Shown here piece by piece: positions 41,131 through 49,406 of a stretch of DNA of 64,000 nucleotides; the first letter of the stretch is position 1, and the number at the start of each line of letters is the position of its first letter. The stretch covers positions 1 to 64,000 of the forward strand of contig JBLMZI010000001.1 of assembly GCA_050258755.1 (NCBI GenBank), read 5' to 3'. The stretch comes from JBLMZI01 sp050258755 (GTDB lineage Bacteria; Bacillota; Syntrophomonadia; Syntrophomonadales; DTU052). The translations under genes were made by a program, and so were the position numbers. Below the pieces are notes generated by a model, which was not told the DNA's origin, searched no databases, and saw only the letters and a list, made by a program, of their open reading frames with translations.

Positions 41131-42009
41131 ATGAGAAAGCCGCTGTTTACAGGTTCCGCAGTAGCCGTGGTTACTCCGTTTACCGAAAATGGGGTTGATT
41201 TTAATAAGCTGGGGGAATTGATCGAATTTCAGATACAAGGCGGGTCTGACGCGATTGTCGTCTGTGGAACCACAGGCGAAGCCTCGACTATGCCGGATGT
41301 CGAACACATCTCGGTTATCGAATTTGCCGTAAAAAAGATTAATAGGCGGTTGCCAGTCATTGCGGGTGCGGGCAGTAACGATACCCGCCATGCGGTGGAA
41401 TTATCGAAAGCCGCTGAAGAAGCCGGCGCTGACGGCATTCTCTCGGTTACCCCGTACTACAACAAAACAACCCAAAAAGGCTTGTATGAGCATTTCAAAC
41501 TCATTGCCAACAGTATCAAGATTCCGGTGATTTTATACAATATTCCAGTTCGCACAAACCTGAATATGAATCCGGAAACGATCAAAGCGCTCGCTGAGAT
41601 CGACAATGTTATCGGATTGAAAGAATGCAACCTGTCGCAAGTGGGCGATGTCGTCAATTTATGCGGCGACGGTTTCTATGTGTATTCCGGTGATGACAAT
41701 ACGGTATTGCCGGTCCTTTCTCTGGGCGGTGCGGGTGTCATCTCAACCATGGCCAATATTATTCCCAAAGACACGCATGACATGGTAGCCAAATTCCATG
41801 CCGGAGATATCAGCGGAGCCATTAAAACTCAGCTTAAAACCCTGAATTTAATCAAGGCACTATTTACCGAAGTGAATCCAATTCCTATTAAAGAGGCCTT
41901 GAATCTAATGGGGATGAATGTGGGAGGGTGCCGCCTGCCGCTGGTCGAGATCAGCGAAAGCAACCGGGAACTTCTCAGAGCCGAGATGAAGGCGTACGGC
42001 TTGATCTAA
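41131..42009 (+). CDS. dapA: 4-Hydroxy-tetrahydrodipicolinate synthase family
   Basis: This 292-aa class I aldolase shows VVCGTTGEAST (46-53), SVTPYYNK (about 105-112), YNIPVRT (Tyr136, Arg141) and the Schiff-base lysine IGLKECN (Lys164). All DapA catalytic residues including the substrate-binding Arg are present, so it probably condenses pyruvate with aspartate semialdehyde for lysine, peptidoglycan or spore dipicolinate. It could also serve a related aldol reaction in the island. It has its own promoter and ends just before the right repeat. Confidence 0.9.
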   Translation: MRKPLFTGSAVAVVTPFTENGVDFNKLGELIEFQIQGGSDAIVVCGTTGEASTMPDVEHISVIEFAVKKINRRLPVIAGAGSNDTRHAVELSKAAEEAGADGILSVTPYYNKTTQKGLYEHFKLIANSIKIPVILYNIPVRTNLNMNPETIKALAEIDNVIGLKECNLSQVGDVVNLCGDGFYVYSGDDNTVLPVLSLGGAGVISTMANIIPKDTHDMVAKFHAGDISGAIKTQLKTLNLIKALFTEVNPIPIKEALNLMGMNVGGCRLPLVEISESNRELLRAEMKAYGLI

Positions 42010-42024
42010 TGGGAGATGGCTGGC

Positions 42025-42081
42025 GGAGCGGACTATGAAAGCGGAATATAACTCGGAAGCACCTGAGGTTTGGGTGCTTTT
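42025..42081 (+). repeat. Right 57-bp direct repeat of the island, with terminator
   Basis: This is the second copy of 22602-22658, with six substitutions. The hairpin (AAGCACC... GGGTGCTTTTTT) ends the dapA-like transcript. Beyond it the sequence returns to GC-rich within about 200 bases. No integrase is found near either copy. Confidence 0.75.
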
Positions 42082-42257
42082 TTCTTGGTTCCGATCGCAG
42101 CGCGCAGCCTCATATATCCTCGAAGGACATGTGGCCATTATCGCTTGGCGGCCCGGTTGCCTTGATCGTGCCGGTCACCTTCCACCGGCTTCTGCATACC
42201 TCCGAGAATTCATTCCTGCGGATTGTCTATTTTCCCGTTGATAGGCGGCCAATGGAT

Positions 42258-42962
42258 TCAGCTTTTCAAATCAACCCAGATGGCCTTGGCTTTCGCGTGG
42301 AGCTGCCCGTTCGCGTTGTATAGGGCGGTTCCCACCAGGGTCTTGCGGCCTTCCCGCGATACGGTCCATCCTTGAATAATATATTTTTCACCGGCTCGAA
42401 CCGGCTGCAGGAGTTCAACGGTAAAGCGGCCCAATACGATGGCACGGGGTTGGTTGATCGTGGCTGCCCAGGCGCCGGGGCAATCGAGCGCGGCCCAGAT
42501 GATCTCATCCCTCACCTGGCCATTTGGATCGGCGAAACATGCCGCCGGTACCCAGGGGGCGGCTACAGCGTTCGAGCCCGGGACTGTGCCTGCAAACAGG
42601 CGCAATCCATCGGCTTCGGCGCGCGCGGGGCCGCATACGAAGCACTCCGGAAAGACGTGTAGGTCCATCCAGGGATGGCGGCCGGAAGCAGCCAGGGCTT
42701 GTTCATAGGAGACCAGGGGCGGAACCGCAATATCAACCACACCCGGCACGGCCCGGGCGACCTTGCGGTCACCGTCCATCAAGGCTACGCCGTTCTCGCC
42801 CTCCGGCACGACGGTCAGCGGTCGCTCCAGGGGCGGTGGGACCAGCAGTGTGACCTCGGCCGCGCCCGGTACGTGACTCGCCAGACAACCGCAGGTGTAG
42901 CCGCCGTTGCCCGAGCCCGGGGGGCCGCAGAATTGGTCTGCGATGATGATCGATTGTTTCAT
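42258..42962 (-). CDS. Hotdog-fold thioesterase-like protein
   Basis: The ATG at 42962 follows AGGAGG and gives 234 aa. The sequence begins FCGPPGSGNGGYTCGCLASH, has a middle FPECFVCGPARAEADGL with CxxC-like cysteines, and ends VGTALYNANGQLHAKAKAIWVDL, a typical hotdog central helix and strand pattern of two fused halves. The family resembles uncharacterised acyl-CoA thioesterases. The substrate is unknown. It shares direction with the sensor kinase gene upstream and may be co-transcribed with it. Confidence 0.7.
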   Translation of the reverse strand: MKQSIIIADQFCGPPGSGNGGYTCGCLASHVPGAAEVTLLVPPPLERPLTVVPEGENGVALMDGDRKVARAVPGVVDIAVPPLVSYEQALAASGRHPWMDLHVFPECFVCGPARAEADGLRLFAGTVPGSNAVAAPWVPAACFADPNGQVRDEIIWAALDCPGAWAATINQPRAIVLGRFTVELLQPVRAGEKYIIQGWTVSREGRKTLVGTALYNANGQLHAKAKAIWVDLKS

Positions 42963-42990
42963 GCATCCATCCTCCTGTAATGCGGGGTGT

Positions 42991-44877
42991 CTAAAGCGCA
43001 ATCCGGAACACGGTGCCGCGTCCGACCTCGCTCGCTGCCCAAATGTGCCAGTCATGCTGGCGCACGATACGCTGTACGATCGACAGTCCGATACCGTTGC
43101 CGCTGAATTCCTTCGCGGAATGAAACCGTCGGAATACAGTAAACAGCTGGTCAGCGTATTTCATATCAAATCCGGCGCCATTGTCCCGCACGAACAAAAG
43201 GCGTTTCGATTCGAATTCCTCCATGCCGATTTCGATCAAGGCCGGTTCCCTGCCAATGGTGTATTTCCACGCATTCCCCAGTAGGTTTTCCAACAGGATC
43301 CGCATTAAACGACGATCGGCCCAAACCGAGATGCCGGACTGAATCCGCGTTTTCACGGTACGTCCCGAATCATTCTCCTGCAGCTCGTCCAGGATACTGG
43401 CGGCAAGTTCCGAGACATCAACGTTTTCGCAGTGAAGGGTCGCGGTAGTGATCCGGGACAGGGCCAGCAGCCCGTCCATCAGGTCATCCTGCAGCCGGGC
43501 GGCGGAAATGATCCGCTCGATCAATTCCTGGGCATTTTCGTCCAGAACGGCGTCGTAATCCTCCGCGAGCATTTGCGCGAAGCCGTTGACATGGCGGACC
43601 GGCGCGCGCAGGTCATGGGCTACCGAATACAGGAAGCTGTGCAGTTCCGCGGTACGGTCCTCCACTTTGCGCTCCAGGCCTTCGTTCAGCTGGCGGATTT
43701 GTTCGTCCTGGCTCCGCTTCTGGGTAATGTCGATCGCGAACCCGAGCACGTGCTGGTCCGCAAGCAGCACCGCTTCAATGCGGCAGTAGCCTACGGTTCC
43801 GTTTTTGCGCTGGTATGGGAGTTCCTTGATGGAAAGCTCGGTAAGGCCGATGCGGAGATGCTGTTCCCGTTCTTCGGGAAGAAAACCTTTGGGCATTAGA
43901 TCGGTGATTTTCATGGTGATAAGCTCTGAACGGGTAAACCCGGTAATGTGTCCAAGCGCGTAGTTTGCGTCCCGGATCGCGCCGGTTTGAGTGATGACAA
44001 AAACACCGATTGGAGCGTAGTCGATGTAGCTCCGGAATTTAATTTCGCTGCGGCGGATCTGATCCATTTGGCTTGCGATGGCGGACCGCATCGATTCGAT
44101 AGAGTGGGCCAGGGCGTTGATTTCCTTCGAAGCCAGGGGTTCGGTTATTTCATAGTCCAGGTTGCCCCAGGCCATCTCCCGGGTATGATTCAGCAGGCGG
44201 ATGATGGGACGGGTTAATAACTTTGAGACGATGGCGACCAGCAGCAGGGCAGCGGCCAAGAAGGCCAAGCTATAGGCCGCGGTCCGGCGCAGGGTTGCTT
44301 GAAGGATTTGATCCAATGCGGTCAGCTGAATGCTGGCGCCGTAAATATGCAGCCGGCCAGACGTGTCGGATTCCGGGAAAAGGATCATTCTTCCTTCGCC
44401 CCATTTATTGTGAAAAGTCGAGTAAGCCGGTTTTCGGGTGTTAACCACCGCGGCATAGGAGGCCGGATCGGTATGGGTCTCGAAAAAGGCAGCACAGGAG
44501 GAGGCCGGATCTTTCAAGTTTGTATGCGTGGCCGAGGTGAAAACAATCCGGTGGTCCAAGACCAGTACGCTCCAGACGTATTGCAGGCCAAGCCGGCGGC
44601 ACAGCTCGTCGTTGCGAACGACAATAGATTGCCATTCTTCAGAGGATATTGAATCAGGTCCGGAGATGCGGTCGAAATAGTCCTGTCCGAGCATGGCGCG
44701 CTGCCCCATTGCGGCGGCAAGCAAAGAGCGATCGGCGGACTGATAAATTGCGCTGCGCTGTTCAGCCCAAATCATGGCCGTGAAGACCACGCCCATACCG
44801 ATTACGCAGGCGGATGCGGCGAGCATCATAATCCATCGAATGGGAACGGCCTGCAGGATTCCGGTAAGTCTTTTCAT
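42991..44877 (-). CDS. Sensor histidine kinase with HAMP and PAS domains
   Basis: This 628-aa membrane kinase has a first membrane helix (about 14-36), an extracellular sensor of about 150 residues, a second helix (about 197-217), a HAMP domain, a PAS domain (about 290-400), a HisKA domain with FLYSVAHDLRAPVRH (the phospho-acceptor His), and an HATPase domain with NLLGNAWKY, DNGAGFDMKYADQLF and GNGIGLSIVQRI. It has no receiver and no response regulator beside it, so its partner is encoded elsewhere. The kinase core is of the phytochrome-like/cyanobacterial type. Confidence 0.9.
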   Translation of the reverse strand: MKRLTGILQAVPIRWIMMLAASACVIGMGVVFTAMIWAEQRSAIYQSADRSLLAAAMGQRAMLGQDYFDRISGPDSISSEEWQSIVVRNDELCRRLGLQYVWSVLVLDHRIVFTSATHTNLKDPASSCAAFFETHTDPASYAAVVNTRKPAYSTFHNKWGEGRMILFPESDTSGRLHIYGASIQLTALDQILQATLRRTAAYSLAFLAAALLLVAIVSKLLTRPIIRLLNHTREMAWGNLDYEITEPLASKEINALAHSIESMRSAIASQMDQIRRSEIKFRSYIDYAPIGVFVITQTGAIRDANYALGHITGFTRSELITMKITDLMPKGFLPEEREQHLRIGLTELSIKELPYQRKNGTVGYCRIEAVLLADQHVLGFAIDITQKRSQDEQIRQLNEGLERKVEDRTAELHSFLYSVAHDLRAPVRHVNGFAQMLAEDYDAVLDENAQELIERIISAARLQDDLMDGLLALSRITTATLHCENVDVSELAASILDELQENDSGRTVKTRIQSGISVWADRRLMRILLENLLGNAWKYTIGREPALIEIGMEEFESKRLLFVRDNGAGFDMKYADQLFTVFRRFHSAKEFSGNGIGLSIVQRIVRQHDWHIWAASEVGRGTVFRIAL

Positions 44878-45446
44878 CGAATAACCACCTGTCTGACACC
44901 GTCTAAAGTTGATTTGACCGGATTACAGCGATGTTTCCAGCGCATGCCATACCGTTGGATTGTGGTGTATAAAAAGTCCTACAGTTATAATTCCTTGCAA
45001 AATACAAATATCCTTGATTTTTATCATCGATAATAGAGATATTTAGCGATTTTTGTTGAAGGGGGTGTATGAATATTCGGAGCCATTGATGGCGGCACGG
45101 GCAAAAACCCGAAAGAATGGGGTTTGGAAGGATTGCGAAATCCGAATGGCTTAGAACGTATCGGCGTGACGAGCAACGAATTGTGCAGAAAAGCAACAAT
45201 TTAGATCCCATTAGAAGTTTTCCGCGGCTCTTGATGTATATTGCATGCATATCGGCGCGATGAGCGAATAATAATGCAAAAAGGGGTGGGCTCGTTGACG
45301 AATGGTCAAAAGCATGGCTCAATCGCGTTCTAGAGAATCATCGGCCATTTTCCAAAGCAGACAACCGCCCGAGATGGAAGTATATGACAAAATGCTTCGG
45401 GGATTGGTTTTTCGGGCGGAAAATATCGGTTTCAATTTGTCGATAA
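44878..45446. other. Long intergenic region with a decayed reading frame or structured RNA
   Basis: This 570-bp gap has no convincing gene. At 45081-45165 one plus-strand frame reads IFGAIDGGTGKNPKEWGLEG and continues to about residue 40 without a start codon. The same DNA can fold as a three-way junction (outer AGCCATT/AATGGCT, inner AAACCC/GGGTTT and GGATT/AATCC). It may be a gene remnant or a non-coding RNA. Confidence 0.3.
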
Positions 45447-45476
45447 TTGACAGAATTCGGGGAAAAAACGTATAAT
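45447..45476 (+). promoter_or_regulatory. Consensus promoter of the hemerythrin gene
   Basis: TTGACA (45447-45452) and TATAAT (45471-45476) are perfect hexamers with an 18-base spacer, 33 bases before the start codon. Confidence 0.75.
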
Positions 45477-45508
45477 CAGGGTGTATATTTAGTAGCAGGA
45501 GCAGTGAG

Positions 45509-45922
45509 ATGCCAATTAGCTGGAATCCAAATCTCTTTAAAATTGGGATCGAAAAGATTGACCAGCAGCATCAAGGCCTGTTTGACGCGCTGAACAAGCT
45601 CTATGATTCCGGCAAAGAAGGCCAGGAAACCCTGGAAATGATCCGTGTTATGGATTATCTTGGCGAGTACGTGGTGGAGCATTTTGACACGGAAGTGGCG
45701 ATGCTGAAAGACGCAGGATATCCGGACCTCGAGAAGCACGAGTTTCAGCATAATGCGTTCATTAAAAAGTACCACGAACTGAAGCAGCAGCTTGACAGCG
45801 AAGGTCCCTCCAAGAAAATGATGTTGTTGATTTATAACACCCTCTATAAATGGCTGGTGGAGCATATCTCGGCCTCGGATAAAGCGTACGGCAACTTTCT
45901 GGCGAAAAATAGGTCGAATTAA
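45509..45922 (+). CDS. Bacteriohemerythrin
   Basis: This 137-aa single-domain protein has the diiron ligands of the family: IDQQHQGLFDALN, HFDTE (His and Glu), HEFQHNAF (two His) and HISASDK (His and Asp). Bacteriohemerythrins bind oxygen reversibly and can store, carry or sense it. In an anaerobe this suggests oxygen detoxification or sensing. It has its own strong promoter and lies just upstream of the pilus operon. Confidence 0.93.
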   Translation: MPISWNPNLFKIGIEKIDQQHQGLFDALNKLYDSGKEGQETLEMIRVMDYLGEYVVEHFDTEVAMLKDAGYPDLEKHEFQHNAFIKKYHELKQQLDSEGPSKKMMLLIYNTLYKWLVEHISASDKAYGNFLAKNRSN

Positions 45923-45974
45923 GACACTGGGAACGATCGACTAGAAACAGCAAAAAGACTATGGAGGTCGATCT

Positions 45975-47672
45975 ATGGAGAATATCAACCGGAAAGTACT
46001 CGGCGACCTGCTCCTTGAAGTCGGCATGATCACCCCCGAACAGTTGAATACAGCCCTGGAAATTCAGAATGCGACCGGCGAGCGGGTCGGTGAAATTCTG
46101 GTTCGTCAGGGCTTTATTTCTCAGATGGATATCATCGGAATCCTCGAGTTTCAGATGGGGATTCCGTATGTAGAAATCGACGAATACGATGTGGACCAGG
46201 AAGCCTGTGTTACCATTCCCGAACCCCTTGCGAAAAAGCACGTCCTCATTCCGATTAAAAAAGAAAACGGAATCCTCACCGTCGCGATGAGCGATCCTTT
46301 GAACGTATTCGCCATCGACGATGTCCGCATTTATACCGGCATGGAAGTTCAGCCGGTCATCGCCACTTCCGACAGTATCAACCGCGCAATCAAGCGGTTT
46401 TTCGGCACGCAGACCGCCATGAAAGCGGTCCAGGACTTTATCGGGGCCAAGGGCCCGGCGCTGAAAATCCGCTCGGCGGCGCCGGAAGAGCTGGATACCG
46501 ACACGATTAAAAACGCACCGACGGTTAAGCTGGTCAATACCATCATTGAACAGGCTATTCGCTACAAGGCCAGCGACATTCACATTGAACCGTTTGAAAA
46601 ACAGGTCAAGATCCGCTTTCGCATTGACGGTCACCTGAAAGACGTGATGCAGGCGGATATTGAAATCGCCGGTGCCTTAATGGCGAGGATCAAGATTCTC
46701 GCCGGGATGGACATTTCGGAAAAACGCCTGCCCCAGGACGGACGCATCCGGATCGAGGTCGACAACCGGGAATATGACCTCAGAACCTCGGTCATCCCGA
46801 TCGTTTACGGCGAAAAGTGCGTGATTCGGATCGCGGACCGGAATGCTTTTTTAATTCCGAAAGAAAAAATGGGATTTGACCGGGACGACGAGATCAAGCT
46901 GGAAAAGATGATGGCCAATCCATACGGGATTCTCCTGGTGACCGGACCGACCGGCAGTGGGAAGTCGACGACCTTGTACAGCTCGATCAACGAGATGAAC
47001 AAGTCCAATGTTAATATTGTCACTATCGAGGACCCGGTCGAATGCGTCATTGACGGCATCAGCCAGATTCAGATGAATCCAAAGATCGGCCTGACCTTTG
47101 CCGAGGGACTGAAGTCCATCCTGCGCCAGGACCCGAACATCATCATGATTGGTGAGATTCGGGATTCGGAAACGGCCGAAATCGCGGTGCGGGCTGCCAT
47201 CACCGGCCATCTTGTGCTCAGCACGCTGCATACCAACAATGCTCCGAGCACGGTGATTCGCCTGATCGATATGGGGATTGAACCATTCCTGGTGGCGTCG
47301 TCGGTCATTGGGGTCATCTCCCAGCGGCTGATCCGAAAAATCTGCACCAGCTGCAAAATCGAGTATGAGCCAGACGAGGCGGAGCTGGCGCTGGTTGGGC
47401 ATCCGGGGGACAAGAGCATCAAGCTGGCCCGCGGGGTTGGCTGCCCGGTATGCGGCGGCACCGGCTATCGGGGCCGGATCGGGGTGTACGAAATCATGCC
47501 GGTGACCAAAACCTTGCGGGAAATGATCAGCAGCCGCCGGACGGAAGACGAGATCCGCGAAAACGCGCTGTCGGCAGGAATGAAAACCTTGAAGCAGAGT
47601 GCCGCCAATCTGGTGCTCGACGGGGTAACCACGATCAGCGAACTCAAATTCATTACCTTTGAAAACGAGTAA
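45975..47672 (+). CDS. pilB: Type IV pilus assembly ATPase
   Basis: This 565-aa hexameric ATPase powers pilus extension. It has an N-terminal MshEN-type domain (GMITPEQLNTALEIQ and LVRQGFISQMDIIGIL) of the kind that can bind c-di-GMP, then DIHIEPFEK, the Walker A GPTGSGKSTTLY (about 323-334), the Asp/His boxes and Walker B GEIRDSETAEIA. A zinc module CTSC...CPVC (about 455-493) follows. It is the first gene of the pilus operon, with GGAGGTC as ribosome site. Confidence 0.95.
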   Translation: MENINRKVLGDLLLEVGMITPEQLNTALEIQNATGERVGEILVRQGFISQMDIIGILEFQMGIPYVEIDEYDVDQEACVTIPEPLAKKHVLIPIKKENGILTVAMSDPLNVFAIDDVRIYTGMEVQPVIATSDSINRAIKRFFGTQTAMKAVQDFIGAKGPALKIRSAAPEELDTDTIKNAPTVKLVNTIIEQAIRYKASDIHIEPFEKQVKIRFRIDGHLKDVMQADIEIAGALMARIKILAGMDISEKRLPQDGRIRIEVDNREYDLRTSVIPIVYGEKCVIRIADRNAFLIPKEKMGFDRDDEIKLEKMMANPYGILLVTGPTGSGKSTTLYSSINEMNKSNVNIVTIEDPVECVIDGISQIQMNPKIGLTFAEGLKSILRQDPNIIMIGEIRDSETAEIAVRAAITGHLVLSTLHTNNAPSTVIRLIDMGIEPFLVASSVIGVISQRLIRKICTSCKIEYEPDEAELALVGHPGDKSIKLARGVGCPVCGGTGYRGRIGVYEIMPVTKTLREMISSRRTEDEIRENALSAGMKTLKQSAANLVLDGVTTISELKFITFENE

Positions 47673-47701
47673 TCCACGGTCCTGCATGGGAGGCAAAACA
47701 A

Positions 47702-48916
47702 GTGGCTACTTTTACATACCGGGCGAAAGCGCATAGCGGGGAAGTTGTGTCGGGCAGGATCGAAGCCGACGATCACGGCGCGCTGCTTGGCACCCTGCGC
47801 GGTAAAGGCCTGTATCCCATGCAGGTTTCGGAGGTCAAAGATTTCAGCGCGGTGCTGCCTTCGTTGTTTGAGACCAAAGTGACGACCAAGGATCTGGCGA
47901 TTTTCTGCCGCCAGTTTCAGACGATGATCAGTTCGGGCATCGTGATTGTGGAAGCCCTGTTTATGCTGAAACGCCAGACGAAAAATCCGGCGCTGGCCGA
48001 CGCCTTAAATGAAATGTACGAAGAGGTGCAGAAAGGGCGGATGCTTTCCGAAGCAATGGCCCAGTTTCCAGACATTTTCCCGCGAATGATGGTCGGGATG
48101 ATCGATGTCGGCGAGATCAGCGGCACCCTGGACGCGATTCTGGAACGGCTAACGGTCTATCTGGACAAAGAGAACAAGATCAGCGGGAAGGTCAAAACCG
48201 CCATGGTTTACCCGACGGTGATCAGCGGGATTGCCTTGATCGTGATCGCGTTTTTGATGATTTTTGTGGTGCCGCAGTTTATGAAGATGTTTACCCATTT
48301 TGGCACTGAGCTGCCGCTGCCGACCCGGATTTTAATCGCCACTGTTGGGGTGGTTACCAATGTGAAGATCATGATTCCGGTGCTGATCGTGATCGCCGGA
48401 GTGGTCCTCTGGCTCCGTCACTACGGGAGCACCGGCCCCGGGAAGGAAATGCGCGACCGATTTGTGTTAAAACTCCCGGTGATTGGCAATTACGTCTACA
48501 AAGTGCTGGCTTATCGGCTGACGCGATCTCTGGGCGAACTGCTGCACGCCGGGGTGCCGCTTTTAAAATCGCTGGAGATCGCTTCAAAGGTGATGGACAA
48601 CGCCGTCATCAGTTCGGTGATGGATACGATCAAGCAAAAGGTCAGCATGGGCGTCAGTTTGGCGGACGCGGTGGCGGAATCGGAGATGTTTCCGGTCATG
48701 GTCAGCCAGATGATCCGGGTGGGTGAAAAGGCCGGAACGCTGGACGCCATGATGGTCAAGGTGGCCGACTACTTCGATGAGGAGCTGGACACTACGATGT
48801 CCCGGATGGTGACCCTGATTGAACCGCTGATGCTGCTGGTTATGGCGGTGGTCGTTGGTTTTATCGTGATTTCCATGGCGATGCCTATATTTAGTGTCTA
48901 TTCAAATATAGGGTAA
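47702..48916 (+). CDS. pilC: Type IV pilus inner-membrane platform protein
   Basis: This 404-aa protein has the two T2SF domains of PilC/GspF: FCRQFQTMISSGIVIVEAL in the first half and RLTRSLGELLHAGVPLLKSL in the second, with three membrane helices (about 168-195, 220-240 and 375-400). It forms the platform on which PilB acts. The start is GTG at 47702, 29 bases after pilB. Confidence 0.94.
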   Translation: MATFTYRAKAHSGEVVSGRIEADDHGALLGTLRGKGLYPMQVSEVKDFSAVLPSLFETKVTTKDLAIFCRQFQTMISSGIVIVEALFMLKRQTKNPALADALNEMYEEVQKGRMLSEAMAQFPDIFPRMMVGMIDVGEISGTLDAILERLTVYLDKENKISGKVKTAMVYPTVISGIALIVIAFLMIFVVPQFMKMFTHFGTELPLPTRILIATVGVVTNVKIMIPVLIVIAGVVLWLRHYGSTGPGKEMRDRFVLKLPVIGNYVYKVLAYRLTRSLGELLHAGVPLLKSLEIASKVMDNAVISSVMDTIKQKVSMGVSLADAVAESEMFPVMVSQMIRVGEKAGTLDAMMVKVADYFDEELDTTMSRMVTLIEPLMLLVMAVVVGFIVISMAMPIFSVYSNIG

Positions 48917-48939
48917 AAAACAGCAAGGAGGTACGAAGG

Positions 48940-49308
48940 ATGAGAAGACTCGGTAGGAACCAAAAAGGCTTTACTCTGGTAGAACTCATTGTTGTCATCG
49001 CGATCCTCGCGGCGATTGCCGGAATCGTGACCCCGATCCTGATCAATCAGGTGAACGATTCCAAGGTGCAGACCGACCGTGCCAATGCCAAGACGATTGA
49101 GAACGCGATTCTTCGCTCGGTTGCCCGGGACGATCTAGCGCTCCCGCTCGTGGACAGCACCGCGACGGTCGCCAAAATCGGGGCTGAAATCAATCCGATC
49201 CCGACTTGCGAAGTCACCGGAAACAAGTTTGTGGTCAACAAAGCAACCGGAAAAGTGATGACCAAATCCACCGTTGACACGGCAACGGAGTTTGAAATCG
49301 TACCATAA
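48940..49308 (+). CDS. pilA: Type IV major prepilin
   Basis: This 122-aa protein has the classical class III signal: RRLGRNQKG cut before FTLVELIVVIAILAAIAGIV, with Glu at position 5 of the mature protein. The globular part is small, with one Cys. Its position and good ribosome site (AGCAAGGAGGTACG) suggest it is the major subunit. A stable intercistronic structure follows. No pilD peptidase is found in the window. Confidence 0.92.
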   Translation: MRRLGRNQKGFTLVELIVVIAILAAIAGIVTPILINQVNDSKVQTDRANAKTIENAILRSVARDDLALPLVDSTATVAKIGAEINPIPTCEVTGNKFVVNKATGKVMTKSTVDTATEFEIVP

Positions 49309-49313
49309 AACGG

Positions 49314-49371
49314 CCGGAGGGGCGGTAAGCCGGCTCGGGCCTAAGGCCTGAGCGGGTTTGCGCCTCTCCGG
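49314..49371 (+). promoter_or_regulatory. Nested intercistronic hairpin after the prepilin gene
   Basis: An outer 11-bp stem (49314-49324 with 49361-49371) encloses a 9-bp hairpin (GCTCGGGCC / GGCCTGAGC, 49333-49353). No long T-tract follows, so it is more likely a partial terminator or mRNA-stabilising element than a full stop. It would allow more pilin than the downstream products. Confidence 0.6.
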
Positions 49372-49406
49372 GTTATTCTTTGAAATCCTTGGGGTTGAGA
49401 GGCTTT

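Noticed and set aside
45070..45170. A cyclic-di-GMP type I riboswitch, suggested by GGGCAAA and CCGAAAG
   Set aside because: The conserved GGACGCAAAGC segment and the tetraloop receptor are missing, and the downstream gene is too far away.
44903..45322. A 139-aa minus-strand reading frame in the long gap after the sensor kinase gene
   Set aside because: It has no ribosome site at its start, no recognisable motif, and a His/Ser/Pro-rich composition typical of chance frames.
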